64,000 nt of DNA from an uncultured Clostridia bacterium (GCA_947625605.1 CANQOY010000003.1:32056-96055), one strand, 5' to 3'; counted from the first letter of the stretch, positions 50,363 through 62,098 are shown. The notes: a model not told the origin generated them from the letters alone. Program-made: numbers and translations.

Positions 50363-51570
50363 ACTTTCCTCATCTTCGAAACATAAAATCCCGCGCCGAA
50401 GGCGGTATCGGGCAGAAATTGGAGCCCGAACGGCGTCTCTTCGTGGGGCAGCGGGCACTCCGCGCGCTCCGCTTCGAATGCGGGGTGCGCCTTCAAAAAC
50501 GCGCCCGCCACGCCGTCGTTCTCCTCCGCGAGGATCGAGCAGGTGGAATAGTAGAGCCGCCCACCGCGCCGAACATAGCGGGAACAATTTGCGAGGATCT
50601 TTGTTTGGAGGGCTATGAGCTCGGACATGGTACCCTCCTCTTTCCTCAAAGGCAGATCGGGATTCTCCGCGACGGTGCCGAGCCCCGAGCAGGGAACGTC
50701 GCAGAGGACGGCGTCGAAGCGGCCCTCCCACGCGGGGATAAACTCCGCCGAATTTGCGCACACGGGGGTCACGTTGCCCGCCCCCATGCGGGCGGCATAG
50801 CTCCCGATCAGCTTCACGCGGTGCGCATGCACGTCCGCGGCCGTGACCGAGCCGCATCGCTCCGCGAGCAGCACGCTCTTCCCGCCGGGTGCGGCGCACG
50901 CGTCGAGGAGGGTCTCGCACGGCTCCACGACGGAACATACGGCGACCGACCCCACCGACTGAAAGGTATAATCTCCGCGGTCGAACCCCTCGTCCCGCGC
51001 GAACCGCGCGAAGAGTTTGACCCGTTCGAAAGGCGTATCCGTATGCGGGAGCGAAAGATAGCGCTCCATGCCGCGCACGAAGCGCACCGAAACGCCGCCG
51101 CTCTTCGCGAACAGAATGCGCTCGGCGCGCGCGCCGTACCGCGCCACCGTCTCCTCCACCGCAAACCGCGGGAAATTGCTCCGCAAGACAAGCCCGTCTA
51201 TCCCCTGCGGCAGGGCGACTTTGCTCTCGTCGAAGGCGCGCAGAAAGGCGTTGACGAAGCCCGCGGCCTGCGATTTCCCGATCTTCTTGCAGAGTTCGAC
51301 TGCCTCACTGACCGCAACGGGGCGGGACATGTCCGCAAACAGCATTGCAGAGAGCGCAATTTTGAGGACGATGCGGATGGACGCGGGCGGCGTTCTCTCC
51401 GCGAACGTCGAGACGCACAGGGAGAGATATCCGTCGTGTTCCAAGACGTCGTAGCACAGCTTCACCGTGCGTCCCTTTTCGCCCGAGGGGAGGTCGCCGA
51501 GCGCGATTTTGAGGTGCGCGCCGCCGCGGTAGACTTTCGAGAGAACTTCAAACGGTTCGAGGAATATCAA
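50359..51570 (-). CDS. rsmB: 16S rRNA cytosine-967 methyltransferase RsmB
   Basis: A 403-residue rRNA methyltransferase. The N-terminal NusB-like domain (about 1-130) is followed by the SAM-binding fold with LLDACAAPGGKS (motif I), the cysteine motif CDVPCSGLGT and the second catalytic cysteine in YYSTCSIL. It overlaps the 3' end of fmt by about 20 bases, the usual fmt-rsmB coupling. Length is typical. Confidence 0.94.
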   Translation of the reverse strand: MIFLEPFEVLSKVYRGGAHLKIALGDLPSGEKGRTVKLCYDVLEHDGYLSLCVSTFAERTPPASIRIVLKIALSAMLFADMSRPVAVSEAVELCKKIGKSQAAGFVNAFLRAFDESKVALPQGIDGLVLRSNFPRFAVEETVARYGARAERILFAKSGGVSVRFVRGMERYLSLPHTDTPFERVKLFARFARDEGFDRGDYTFQSVGSVAVCSVVEPCETLLDACAAPGGKSVLLAERCGSVTAADVHAHRVKLIGSYAARMGAGNVTPVCANSAEFIPAWEGRFDAVLCDVPCSGLGTVAENPDLPLRKEEGTMSELIALQTKILANCSRYVRRGGRLYYSTCSILAEENDGVAGAFLKAHPAFEAERAECPLPHEETPFGLQFLPDTAFGAGFYVSKMRKV

Positions 51571-52474
51571 ATTTCATCCCCTTTGCGAGTTTCCTTCCGT
51601 TGAGAAAGGCGGAATCCGTCATACATTTGCCGCCCGCGGGCTGCAAAAGGGAGATGCGCACCGCGCCCTCGCCGCATGCGACGACGAGCCCCGTTTTCGG
51701 GTCGGCGGAGAGAATCTCCCCCGCCTCGCCGCTTCCCTCCGCGGGCAGGGCGAAGAAGAAGTTCAGCGTAAGGCCTCCCACGCTCCCCCAGCTTCCGGGT
51801 GCGGAGGACAGCCCGCGCACGAGCGCGGAAACTTCGCGGGCGGATCTCGAAAAATCGACCTGCGTGCGCTGTACTTTCTTGCAGACGAACCCCTCGCCCT
51901 GTTTGGTGAGGGTATACTCCCCGCGCCCGATGCTTTCGAGTGCCGCGGGGAGCAGCTTCGCCGCAAGCAGGGAGAGCCTTCCCGTAAGGGCGTCCGCCGT
52001 GTCCGTTTCGGAGATCTCCATGGGGCTTGAAAGCAGAATGTCGCCTGTATCCAACCCGAGTTCGGTTTTCATAATGGTAATGCCCGTCTCGCGGCAGCCG
52101 TCGATGATGGCGCGGGCGATGGGCGCGGCGCCCCTGTATGCGGGCAGCAGAGAGGCGTGCGCATTCCACACACCTTTGGGGAACGCGTCGAGCACCTCCT
52201 GCGTCAAAATCTGCCCGTAGGCGCACGTCACCATGAGGTCGGCATGGAGCTGTTTGAGTTCGGAAACATTTTCGCGGATGCGCGCAAATTGCAGCACGGG
52301 AATACCGAGGGAAAGCGCCGCCTCCTTGACGGGCGAGGGCGTCAAAATGCCCTTCCTCCCCTGCGGCTTATCGGGCTGGGTGACGACGGCGATGAGGTCT
52401 TTCCCGAACGCCTCATGGAGTTGTCGGAGAGGCGGCACCGCAAATTCGGGCGTCCCCGCAAACACGATCTTCAT
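51548..52474 (-). CDS. fmt: Methionyl-tRNA formyltransferase
   Basis: A 308-residue enzyme that formylates initiator Met-tRNA. The formyltransferase domain opens MKIVFAGTPEFAVPPL. The loop and catalytic residues are in GVWNAHASLLPAYRGAAPI (the HxSLLPxYRG motif, with N, H and D catalytic residues in range) and TELGLDTGDIL. The C-terminal OB-fold is VQRTQVDF.... The start at 52474 follows GAGG; a TTG six bases upstream is less likely. It is coupled to def. Confidence 0.96.
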   Translation of the reverse strand: MKIVFAGTPEFAVPPLRQLHEAFGKDLIAVVTQPDKPQGRKGILTPSPVKEAALSLGIPVLQFARIRENVSELKQLHADLMVTCAYGQILTQEVLDAFPKGVWNAHASLLPAYRGAAPIARAIIDGCRETGITIMKTELGLDTGDILLSSPMEISETDTADALTGRLSLLAAKLLPAALESIGRGEYTLTKQGEGFVCKKVQRTQVDFSRSAREVSALVRGLSSAPGSWGSVGGLTLNFFFALPAEGSGEAGEILSADPKTGLVVACGEGAVRISLLQPAGGKCMTDSAFLNGRKLAKGMKFDIPRTV

Positions 52475-52476
52475 GG

Positions 52477-52932
52477 TCAATCCTCCGCGTCCCGCACGTT
52501 GGCGGCCTTATCGGTATAGAGCACGCCGTCGAGATGGTCGAGTTCATGGCAGATGGCGCGCGCGAAGAAATCGCGGGCGACGAGGGAATATTTGTCCCCT
52601 TTCCGATCCTGAAAAATCACCTTTACCTTGGAGGGACGGCACACCGTTCCCACCTTGCCGCGCACGGAGAGGCAGCCCTCCGCACCCCGCTGTTCCCCTT
52701 TCTGCCAGACGAAGATGGGATTGATCAGCTCGAAATATCCCTCCTCCACGTTCACGACGACGGCGCGGATCGGCACCCCCACCTGCGGCGCGGCGAGCCC
52801 CGCGCCCTCCGCATGGATGAGCGTCTCCTTCATGTCGTCGAGAAGGGCATGGAGCTGCCCGTCGAACCGCGTGACGGGCTCACATTTCTTTCTGAGGACG
52901 GGGTCGCCGACCTGTACGATTTCCCAGATCAT
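52477..52932 (-). CDS. def: Peptide deformylase
   Basis: A 151-residue metal-dependent deformylase that removes the formyl group from new proteins. All three motifs are present: GAGLAAPQVG (motif 1), EGCLSV (motif 2 with the metal cysteine) and CHELDHLDG (motif 3, HExxH). The ATG at 52932 is preceded by GGAAAGGTG. The frame extends further upstream into priA but without a start signal. It lies directly between priA and fmt, the classic order. Confidence 0.96.
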   Translation of the reverse strand: MIWEIVQVGDPVLRKKCEPVTRFDGQLHALLDDMKETLIHAEGAGLAAPQVGVPIRAVVVNVEEGYFELINPIFVWQKGEQRGAEGCLSVRGKVGTVCRPSKVKVIFQDRKGDKYSLVARDFFARAICHELDHLDGVLYTDKAANVRDAED

Positions 52933-52945
52933 ATTTTCACCTTTC

Positions 52946-55114
52946 CTATGATAGATTGCTCGGATTTTCCTCGGCATAGACGAGAACATCCTTGCGCTGG
53001 ACTTCCGCGACGGCGGCGTAGATCTCTTTGAGGAGCGCCCCGTCCGAGAGCCGCATGAGCACTTGATAGCGAAATTTGTTCTGAATGCGTTTGATGGGGG
53101 CATGCATGCGGTTGAAGAAGAGAAATTGCTCGGAATGCGCCGTATAGAGCAGTTTGAGCCGCTCGTAGACGTCTCGGAGCGCCTCGACCGTCTCGGCCTC
53201 GCTCTCCCCCGTGACCATGACGCGCACGATCTTCGCAAAGGGAGGGAACAGCGTCGCCTTCCGCATGGCGATCTCGTGGCGGTAGAAGCCCTCGTAATCG
53301 TACCGTGCCGCAAAGCGGAGGATGTAATTCTCCGGGTCGTACGTCTGCAACACGACCTCGCCCGCATTGCTCGCCCTTCCGCTGCGGCCCGCGACCTGCG
53401 TAACGAGCTGGAAGGTGCGCTCCCCGCTCCGATAATCGGGAAAGTGCAGGCTCATGTCCGCGTCGAGGATGCCGACGAGGGTGACAAAGGGGAAATCGTG
53501 CCCCTTGGCCACCATCTGGGTGCCGACGAGGATGTCCGCCTCCCGATCCGCAAACTGTTTGAGGATGCGGAAGTGCCCCTCCTTGCCGCTCGTGGTATCC
53601 ATGTCCATGCGCAGGACGCGGGCGCCGGGGTACAGCTTTTTCAGATCCCCCACGACGCGCTGCGTGCCCGTGCCGACGTAGCCGATGTGCTTTCCCCCGC
53701 ATTCGGGGCAGGCGGAGAGCATCCTGTACCGCGCGCCGCAGTAGTGGCATTTGAGGCAATCTTCATCGCTGTGGTAAGTCAGCGCAACATCGCAGTTCTC
53801 GCACTTGGCAACGTAGCCGCAATCGCGGCAGATGACCGTCTGCGAATACCCCCTGCGGTTGAGAAAGAGGATGGCCTGATTGCCCTCCGAAAGGCACTTC
53901 GAGAGCTTTTCGCGGAGCGCGGAGGAGAAGGCGGAGGCATTGCCCCTCCGCACCTCTCGGCGCATATCTACAATGCCGACCGCGGGCATGGGTCGTGCGT
54001 TGATCCTCTCGGGGAGCCTGACGAGCTCAAATTCCCCCTCCGTCGCCCTCATGTAAGTCTCCACGGAAGGCGTCGCGCTGCCGAGCACGAGTTTGCAATG
54101 ATGGTAGCATGCGCGCAGGTATGCGATGTCAAACGTGTTGTAGCGCGGAGAGCTCTCGGAGGAGTAGCTTCCGTCGTGTTCTTCGTCGATGACGATGACG
54201 CCCACGTTCTCCACGGGCGCAAAGACGGCCGAACGGGCGCCGATCGCGATGCGCGCGATCCCCTCCCGAAGCCGCCGCCACTCGTCGAACCGCTCGCCCG
54301 CCGAGAGCCCGCTGTGCAGAATGGCCGCCCTGCTGCCGAACCTTGCGCGCAGTTGGCGGAGCATCTGGGGCGTCAGCGAGATCTCCGGGACGAGAAAGAC
54401 GGCCGTCTTTCCCTCGGCGAGCGCGTCCGCGATGAGGGAGAGATAGACCTCTGTCTTACCGCTTCCGGTGACCCCATGGATGAGGGTGACTGTCTTTTCC
54501 GTGCTTTTGACGGCGTCCACAGCGGCCTGCTGGGCGGGCGTCAGAGTGCGCACGGTCCGCTCCCCCGCTTCCCCGCGGTAGGGATCGCGAAATACGCGCC
54601 GCTTCTCCTCGACGACGATCCCTTTCTCCAAAAGGGCTTTCAGCGCGCCGCCGAACTTCTCCCGCAAGATCGAGGCTTCCGTCTCTCCGTGGGCTTCGAG
54701 AAATTCGGCCAGCCCGCGCTGCGCCTTTGCACGCGGGGAGATCTCGTACGCTTCCCCCGAGAGGCGGCAGAAGGTCTGCATGCGCTCGCTCACCTTTCCC
54801 GTACGCATCTCGGCGGGCAAAAACAGACGCAGGGCCAGCGCCATGGGTACCCTGTAACGCGCCGCGAGCTTCTTCGCGAGCATGAGGGATTCCTCCGTGA
54901 GCGCGGGAAGCGCATCCGCCGCACGGTAGATCCGCTTCAACTTTTCCTGCGGGACCTCGCTCGTCTCCTTCACGTGCATGACAAAGCCCGTCGTCACCCC
55001 CGCTCCGAAAGGCACGACGACCTGCATCCCCGCAACGACGCTCTCATCGCAGAGGTAATCAAAAATTTTATCGACGTCGCTGTGCGCGATGTCCACGATA
55101 ACTTCGGCGAACAT
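52946..55114 (-). CDS. priA: Primosomal protein N' (PriA helicase)
   Basis: A 722-residue replication-restart helicase. An N-terminal DNA-binding part (MFAEVIVDIAHSDVDKIFDYL) is followed by the helicase core with HGVTGSGKTEVYL (Walker A), IVIDEEHDGSYSSES (DExH), GSATPSVE and QVAGRSGRA. Between the helicase motifs lies the cysteine cluster CRDCGYVAKCENCD...CHYCG...CPECG that binds zinc. The ATG at 55114 matches the family; a longer frame in front of it is unrelated. A copy of the dispersed motif variant overlaps this start codon. Confidence 0.97.
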   Translation of the reverse strand: MFAEVIVDIAHSDVDKIFDYLCDESVVAGMQVVVPFGAGVTTGFVMHVKETSEVPQEKLKRIYRAADALPALTEESLMLAKKLAARYRVPMALALRLFLPAEMRTGKVSERMQTFCRLSGEAYEISPRAKAQRGLAEFLEAHGETEASILREKFGGALKALLEKGIVVEEKRRVFRDPYRGEAGERTVRTLTPAQQAAVDAVKSTEKTVTLIHGVTGSGKTEVYLSLIADALAEGKTAVFLVPEISLTPQMLRQLRARFGSRAAILHSGLSAGERFDEWRRLREGIARIAIGARSAVFAPVENVGVIVIDEEHDGSYSSESSPRYNTFDIAYLRACYHHCKLVLGSATPSVETYMRATEGEFELVRLPERINARPMPAVGIVDMRREVRRGNASAFSSALREKLSKCLSEGNQAILFLNRRGYSQTVICRDCGYVAKCENCDVALTYHSDEDCLKCHYCGARYRMLSACPECGGKHIGYVGTGTQRVVGDLKKLYPGARVLRMDMDTTSGKEGHFRILKQFADREADILVGTQMVAKGHDFPFVTLVGILDADMSLHFPDYRSGERTFQLVTQVAGRSGRASNAGEVVLQTYDPENYILRFAARYDYEGFYRHEIAMRKATLFPPFAKIVRVMVTGESEAETVEALRDVYERLKLLYTAHSEQFLFFNRMHAPIKRIQNKFRYQVLMRLSDGALLKEIYAAVAEVQRKDVLVYAEENPSNLS

Positions 55115-55206
55115 GGTAGAGAGGATAGTCTGCGGAGGAGGGCCGGAAAGGGCCGCTCCCCCATCTTCAACGTGAAAAAAGCCCCGCATGGCTACGGGGC
55201 GAACTT

Positions 55207-55428
55207 TCAGTCTCTTACGCTTCTGAACTTTCCGTTCATCACTTCCTGGCAGGCGAGGACGATCTCCTTCTGCTTGCCGGGGAGTTCCGTCGCGCCCGTG
55301 GACTGCATCTGTTCGATGATCTGCCGCGTGCGCTTTGCAATAAAAATGCAGAGTTCGTATCTCGAAATAGGTTCCTTTTCGCTGCCGAGCTTTCTGACAA
55401 GCGCGTCTACCGAGGGTTCGTTGATCAT
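55207..55428 (-). CDS. rpoZ: RNA polymerase omega subunit
   Basis: A 73-residue omega subunit that stabilises RNA polymerase. The segment SRYELCIFIAKRTRQIIEQ is the conserved omega motif (SRYxLVxxxAxRARQL). It lies between gmk and priA as in Bacillus. The AGGAGTG ribosome-binding site precedes the ATG. Confidence 0.92.
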   Translation of the reverse strand: MINEPSVDALVRKLGSEKEPISRYELCIFIAKRTRQIIEQMQSTGATELPGKQKEIVLACQEVMNGKFRSVRD

Positions 55429-55443
55429 ATTTGCACTCCTTTT

Positions 55444-56010
55444 TTAATTGCGGTTTGTTTCCTTGCGGATGATGGAGCAGAGCTCCTCGGCCGCGCGGTT
55501 GAGATCGTCGTTGACGACGACGTAATCGTACTTCTTCTTCTGCTCGTTCTCGTAACGCACACGGCCCAAGCGTTCCGCCCTCTGCTCCGCCGTCTCCGTT
55601 TCCCGATGGGCGAGCCGCTCTTCGAGTTCCTCCGGCGAGGGGGGAGCGATGAAGATGAGCACCGTCTTTTCCGGCATGAGATCGCGGCAGCGGAGCCCTC
55701 CGTTCACCTCGATTTCGAGGATCACCGAATGCCGCGCGAGCTGTTCCTCCACAAAGGTGCGCGGCGTGCCGTAGAGATTGCCGAAATGTTCGTTGTATTC
55801 GATAAAATCTCCGGCGCGGATGTGGGACTCGAATTCCTCCCGCGTGATGAAGAAGTACTCCCTTCCGTGCTGTTCGCCCACGCGCGGACGGCGCGTCGTG
55901 CAGGAGACGGAGAGGGCGACGTCGCGGTCCGCCGCAAGGATCCTCTTTACGAGCGTGCCCTTCCCCACGCCGGAAGGGCCCGAGATGACAAAGAGTTTAT
56001 TCATGTTCAC
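55444..56010 (-). CDS. gmk: Guanylate kinase
   Basis: A 188-residue enzyme phosphorylating GMP to GDP. P-loop SGPSGVGKGTL at about 9-19, GMP-binding SCTTRRPRVGE and GREYFF, and the lid region AEELERRLAHRETE are visible. It precedes rpoZ and follows yicC on the same strand. Confidence 0.96.
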   Translation of the reverse strand: MNMNKLFVISGPSGVGKGTLVKRILAADRDVALSVSCTTRRPRVGEQHGREYFFITREEFESHIRAGDFIEYNEHFGNLYGTPRTFVEEQLARHSVILEIEVNGGLRCRDLMPEKTVLIFIAPPSPEELEERLAHRETETAEQRAERLGRVRYENEQKKKYDYVVVNDDLNRAAEELCSIIRKETNRN

Positions 56011-56885
56011 TCCAAATTCTGGATCTGTTCGCGGACTTTTTCGATCTCGTTCTTCATTTCGAGGGCAAAGGCCGTGATCTCGCGATCGTTGGATTTACTG
56101 CATATGGTGTTGCACTCGCGGTTGAACTCCTGAATGAGGAAGTCGAGCTTGCGGCCCACCGTCTCGCTCTCGGCGACCGCACGGAACTCGGCGATGTGCG
56201 AAGCGAGGCGGGTGAGCTCCTCATCGATGTTGCACTTATCCGAAAATACGGCGGCTTCCGTGAGGATCCTCGTCTCGTCCACCTTGCCCGCGAGGTACTC
56301 GTTGATGCGCTCAGAGAGCTTTTCGCGATAGCCTTCCGCGACCATGGGTGCCCTCTTTGCGATCTTCTCCCGCAGGGAAGCGATCACTTCCATGTGGGCG
56401 AGGAGATCCGCTTTGAGCCGCTGGCCCTCCGCACGGCGCATGGCCCTGTGCGAGGAAAGGGCGGCGGCAAGCGCCGATTTGAGCGCGCCCAAAAGCGCTT
56501 CGTCCGCCGAGGGATCCTCTTCCGCGCGCACGACGTCCGTCTGACGCAGGAGAAAGGTGAGGCTGAGATCGTTCGGGATGTCGGGAAAGGTCTCCGCAAG
56601 GCGCTCCGCAGCCTCCGCATAGGAACGGGCGGCGGCAAGATCGACGCAGAGCTTCTTTTCCCGCTCGCGGCGGTCGAGGCAGCTGATAAAGACGTCCACA
56701 TGCCCGCGGGAAATGCTCTCCCGCACGGCGGCGCGCACCGTGTCCTCATAGGCGATGAAGAAGCGGGGGGACTTGACGGCGAGGTCGAGATAGCGGTTGT
56801 TGACCGACCGCACCTCCACCGTGAGGTCGATGCCGCCCTCGCAGTACTCCCCTTTTCCGTAGCCCGTCATGCTGTACATATGCAA
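56007..56885 (-). CDS. yicC: YicC-family endoribonuclease
   Basis: A 292-residue protein with the YicC N-terminal domain (SMTGYGKGE at the start, SVNNRYLDLAVKSP) and the C-terminal DUF1732 domain ending REITAFALEMKNEIEKVREQIQNLE. YicC proteins are RNases that act on small RNAs and affect stationary-phase survival. It overlaps gmk by four bases, a linkage conserved across bacteria. The true start may be the second methionine, two codons in. Confidence 0.95.
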   Translation of the reverse strand: MHMYSMTGYGKGEYCEGGIDLTVEVRSVNNRYLDLAVKSPRFFIAYEDTVRAAVRESISRGHVDVFISCLDRREREKKLCVDLAAARSYAEAAERLAETFPDIPNDLSLTFLLRQTDVVRAEEDPSADEALLGALKSALAAALSSHRAMRRAEGQRLKADLLAHMEVIASLREKIAKRAPMVAEGYREKLSERINEYLAGKVDETRILTEAAVFSDKCNIDEELTRLASHIAEFRAVAESETVGRKLDFLIQEFNRECNTICSKSNDREITAFALEMKNEIEKVREQIQNLE

Positions 56886-56908
56886 TGCATCCTTTCGTTG
56901 ATTGCTAT

Positions 56909-56937
56909 ATTATACCACACGCGCGCGACGCGGTCAA
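56909..56937 (-). promoter_or_regulatory. Promoter of the yicC-gmk-rpoZ-priA operon
   Basis: Minus-strand TTGACC, 17 bases and TATAAT. The following genes to rpe overlap or are close together, so this promoter probably drives a long housekeeping operon. Confidence 0.85.
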
Positions 56938-56987
56938 GTTATTTGCAAATGATTTTTTGGGAAATCGCGCAGGAAGCGCCGCACCCC

Positions 56988-58946
<1,959 letters not shown>

Positions 58947-61241
58947 TTAATTCAAGATTTCGAGGGGAGCCAACGCGGCGGCGAGGTCTTTGTTGCCGAC
59001 GGTGACGAAGTGCACGGTGATGATGAGGTTTGCGCCCGTGCCCCGCGTAGCGATCACGGTGCCCTCTCCGAAGCGCGTATGCCGCACCCGCGCGCCGATC
59101 GTATAGCCGGAGGTATCCCTCTTTTGTTGAGGCGCTCTCGCGGACATGGTGGCCGCATTGAAGCTCACGGGCGGTTTTTTATCGCCGCCGAAAGAGACAA
59201 ACGCGCTCTCGCTTTCGCCGCGCGAATAGGAATCCGAACCGCCCGATGAACCGTAGCCGTAGCCATAGCCGGGCGTTCCGTACCGCCGATAGCGGCCGCC
59301 GCTCTCGTATCCTCCCGCGCTGCGCAGGTACGCGCTCCGTTCGGGCAGGGCGAGCTCGCCGCGCAGCTCTTCGACGAACTGCGAGCGCATCGTGGCCTCC
59401 CGCCGCCCATAGAGATAGCGGCTCATCGAACGGGTCAGCCACAGCCGCTCCTTCGCCCGTGTGATGGCGACGTACATCAGCCGACGCTCCTCTTCGATCC
59501 CGCGCGACTCTTCGAGCGCACGGGAGGAGGGCATGATATTCTCTTCCAGCCCGACCAGAAAGACGCACCGGAATTCGAGGCCCTTGACGGCATGGATGGT
59601 CGCGATCGTGACATAGTCGCCCTCGTCCATCTCGTCCGTATCCGAATAGAGGGAGGTCTGTTGCAGATATTCGGAGAGCGAAGCCTCTCCGTTCATGCGC
59701 ACATACTCGTCTACCGAGCTCTTGAATTCGTCCAAATTGGCGCGCTTGGCCGTGCTCTCGTCCGAGTCGTCTCCGTACATTTCGTACACGCCCGAAGTTT
59801 TGAGGAGGTGCTCCACAAGCCGATCCACGGGCTCCACCTGCGCAAGCACGACGAGCTCCTTGATATAGTTCCCGAAGGCGCGCAGCTTTTCTTTCATGCC
59901 GCCCGACAAGGGGAGCGCGTCGCAGTCGAGGATGGCGTCGTAGACGGAGAGATCCTCGCGCTCGGCGTAATCGAGCAGGCACTGCACCGTCTTGTCGCCG
60001 ATGCCCCGCCGCGGCACATTGATGATGCGCAGCACGGCCTCGCCGTCAAACGGATTGGCGGCCACACGCAGGTAGGCAAGCACGTCCTTGATCTCCTTGC
60101 GCTCGAAGAACTTGAACCCGCCGAACACCTTGTAAGAGAGGCCGTACTTCGTAAATTCCTGTTCGAATGCGCGGGTCAGCGCGTTGATGCGCATGAGGAC
60201 GGCAAAGTCGGAGAGGCGGTATCCCATATTGACAAGCTGCGAAATGATGCGGGCGGCAAAGAGCGCCTCGCCGAGCTCCTCTTCCGCCTCATAGTAGACG
60301 GGCTTCTCGCCCTCGCCCTCCTCCGTCCACAGCTGCTTGGGATTGCGCGCCTTGTTGTGCGCGATCGAGGCGTTGGCGAGCTTCAAAATGGAGGCGGTGG
60401 AGCGGTAATTCCTCTGCAACAGATAGACCTTGGCCGCGGGAAAGCTGCGGTTGAACCCGAGAATGTTCTCGATCTTCGCGCCCCGCCACCCGTAGATGGA
60501 TTGGTCGTCGTCGCCCACGACGAAGAGGTTCCCGTGCACGGAAGCGAGCATCTTAATGATCTCGAATTGCACGGCGTTGGTATCCTGAAACTCGTCCACA
60601 TGAATGTAGCGGAAGCGGCCCGCAAGGTACGCGAGCGCCTCTTCGTCCTCCGCGAGCAGGGCGCGCGCCTCGGTGAGGAGGTCGTCGAAGTCCAGCGCGT
60701 TGTACGCCGCGAGATGCTCCGCATACTTGGCGTACACCTTCATCGCAACGTCGATATTGCGCTCATACGCGTATTTTTCGGCATATTCTTTCGGCGAGAG
60801 GCCCAACATCTTCGCGTTGGAAATGTGGAAGCGCACGGATTTCAGCTGGCCATCGTCGTCGTAGCCGCACTCCTTGAAGGCCTGTTTGACGACGGCGGCG
60901 CGCTCCGTCTCCGAATAGATGGAGAAGTTCTCCCGAAGATTGCGCTTGGAGGCAAACATGCGCAGGATCCTGACGCACATGGAGTGAATGGTGCAGACCC
61001 ACATGCGGCCGATATCGCAGCACGCTTCGAGGCGCTCCTTCATCTCTCCCGCCGCCTTATTCGTAAACGTGATGGCAAGGATGTTCTCGGGCGGCACGTC
61101 CTTCTCGGTGAGAAGATATTCGATGCGCGAGGTCAGAACGCGCGTCTTTCCGCTGCCCGCGCCCGCCAAAACGAGCACCGCGCCCTCGGTATCGAGGACG
61201 GGCTTCACCTGTTCTTCGTTGAGCTGTGCGAATATATCCAT
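58947..61241 (-). CDS. pcrA: UvrD/PcrA-family DNA helicase
   Basis: A 764-residue superfamily 1 helicase for repair and plasmid or phage replication. Walker A is GAGSGKTRVLTSRI, Walker B VDEFQDTN, and motifs GDDDQSIYGWRGA, LQRNYRS and VAITRAKERLWL are present. The C-terminal tail (about 680-764) with the PcrA-type RVRHTRFGEGTVI ending binds RNA polymerase in relatives. A TTGCCA-17-TATAAT promoter ends eight bases before the ATG and no Shine-Dalgarno is seen, so the message is probably leaderless. ligA follows after 21 bases. Confidence 0.96.
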   Translation of the reverse strand: MDIFAQLNEEQVKPVLDTEGAVLVLAGAGSGKTRVLTSRIEYLLTEKDVPPENILAITFTNKAAGEMKERLEACCDIGRMWVCTIHSMCVRILRMFASKRNLRENFSIYSETERAAVVKQAFKECGYDDDGQLKSVRFHISNAKMLGLSPKEYAEKYAYERNIDVAMKVYAKYAEHLAAYNALDFDDLLTEARALLAEDEEALAYLAGRFRYIHVDEFQDTNAVQFEIIKMLASVHGNLFVVGDDDQSIYGWRGAKIENILGFNRSFPAAKVYLLQRNYRSTASILKLANASIAHNKARNPKQLWTEEGEGEKPVYYEAEEELGEALFAARIISQLVNMGYRLSDFAVLMRINALTRAFEQEFTKYGLSYKVFGGFKFFERKEIKDVLAYLRVAANPFDGEAVLRIINVPRRGIGDKTVQCLLDYAEREDLSVYDAILDCDALPLSGGMKEKLRAFGNYIKELVVLAQVEPVDRLVEHLLKTSGVYEMYGDDSDESTAKRANLDEFKSSVDEYVRMNGEASLSEYLQQTSLYSDTDEMDEGDYVTIATIHAVKGLEFRCVFLVGLEENIMPSSRALEESRGIEEERRLMYVAITRAKERLWLTRSMSRYLYGRREATMRSQFVEELRGELALPERSAYLRSAGGYESGGRYRRYGTPGYGYGYGSSGGSDSYSRGESESAFVSFGGDKKPPVSFNAATMSARAPQQKRDTSGYTIGARVRHTRFGEGTVIATRGTGANLIITVHFVTVGNKDLAAALAPLEILN

Positions 61242-61249
61242 ATGTGCAT

Positions 61250-61278
61250 ATTATAACACAGATCGCTCTCTTTGGCAA
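61250..61278 (-). promoter_or_regulatory. Promoter of pcrA-ligA
   Basis: Minus-strand TTGCCA, 17 bases and a perfect TATAAT, ending eight bases before the start codon. Confidence 0.85.
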
Positions 61279-61336
61279 GAGGATTCGGGCGGAATCGGCC
61301 CGCCCCGCGGGAACTTCCTCCGCGGACCGCCGCGTC

Positions 61337-61735
61337 TCATTGCGGCTTTCTTCCCTTGATCTCGAATTCGTACTCACGCTTGAACCGTTCGAGCGCGCGC
61401 AGATATTTTTCCGAGAGTTCGAGGTTGTAGCGCTGCTTTTCGGAATACGAGAGCGTCTCGTAATACGCCTTGTCCGTCAGCCGCCCGATCGCGTCCGAGA
61501 CCTCGCCCTCCGCAAGCAGCATACTCTTCACTTTCAGGTAGAACTCATCCGGCGTTTCGCCCTTGATGCTCGCCTCCACCTTTTCCTGAAAGTAGCGTTC
61601 CAGTTTGCTCTCGTTGATGCCCTGCTCCTTGGCATGGGTGCGCTCCATGCTCAATTTTTCCTCGCATTCCTGCCAGAATCCCCGCTTCATCCTCCTCTTT
61701 GCTTCCTTGGCAAGCGCTTTGAGCGTCCGTTCCAT
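61337..61735 (-). CDS. Hypothetical helical protein next to rpsU
   Basis: A 132-residue highly charged protein, predicted to be almost entirely helical with coiled-coil potential (KLERYFQEKVEASIKGE, RYNLELSEKYLRALERFKREYEF). GGAGG lies well placed before the ATG at 61735; an upstream ATG at 61765 lacks a site. No family recognised. It follows rpsU on the same strand, beyond a terminator, and precedes pcrA. Confidence 0.65.
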   Translation of the reverse strand: MERTLKALAKEAKRRMKRGFWQECEEKLSMERTHAKEQGINESKLERYFQEKVEASIKGETPDEFYLKVKSMLLAEGEVSDAIGRLTDKAYYETLSYSEKQRYNLELSEKYLRALERFKREYEFEIKGRKPQ

Positions 61736-61774
61736 AAATCGCCTCCGAATATCATTTCTCGACATTTTTTGCAA

Positions 61775-61802
61775 GAAAAAATCCGTAACTGCCGTTACGG
61801 AT
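61775..61802 (-). terminator. Terminator after rpsU
   Basis: ATCCGTAAC/GTTACGGAT arms with a 4-base loop and T6 on the minus strand. Confidence 0.82.
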
Positions 61803-61808
61803 CTCACT

Positions 61809-61985
61809 TTAATTTCTGCTTCTCTTTCTTGCCGCTTCCGCTTTCTTCTTCTTTTTGACGGAGGGCTTCTCGTAGAACTCCTTCTTGCGAAGATCTCCGA
61901 TAATGCCGTCGCGCGAGCACTTCCTCTTGAATCTTCTCAACGCAGATTCAAGATTCTCGTTCTCTCCGACCCGAATCGTGGACAT
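61809..61985 (-). CDS. rpsU: Ribosomal protein S21
   Basis: A 58-residue small-subunit protein ([26 protein letters not shown], basic [12 protein letters not shown] tail). S21 helps mRNA selection by the 30S subunit. The start at 61985 follows AAGGAGGGTT, one of the strongest ribosome-binding sites in the window. Confidence 0.95.
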   Translation of the reverse strand: MSTIRVGENENLESALRRFKRKCSRDGIIGDLRKKEFYEKPSVKKKKKAEAARKRSRN

Positions 61986-62024
61986 AGACAACCCTCCTTC
62001 GCCGCAGCACTTATTTACCCGATC

Positions 62025-62053
62025 ATTATAGCAAAAGCGGCCAAGTCTGTCAA
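62025..62053 (-). promoter_or_regulatory. Promoter of rpsU
   Basis: Minus-strand TTGACA, 17 bases and TATAAT, a full consensus. Confidence 0.88.
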
Positions 62054-62098
62054 CCGCTTTGCACGCGTTTTCGGAAAATTTTTACAGGAAACAGGGGC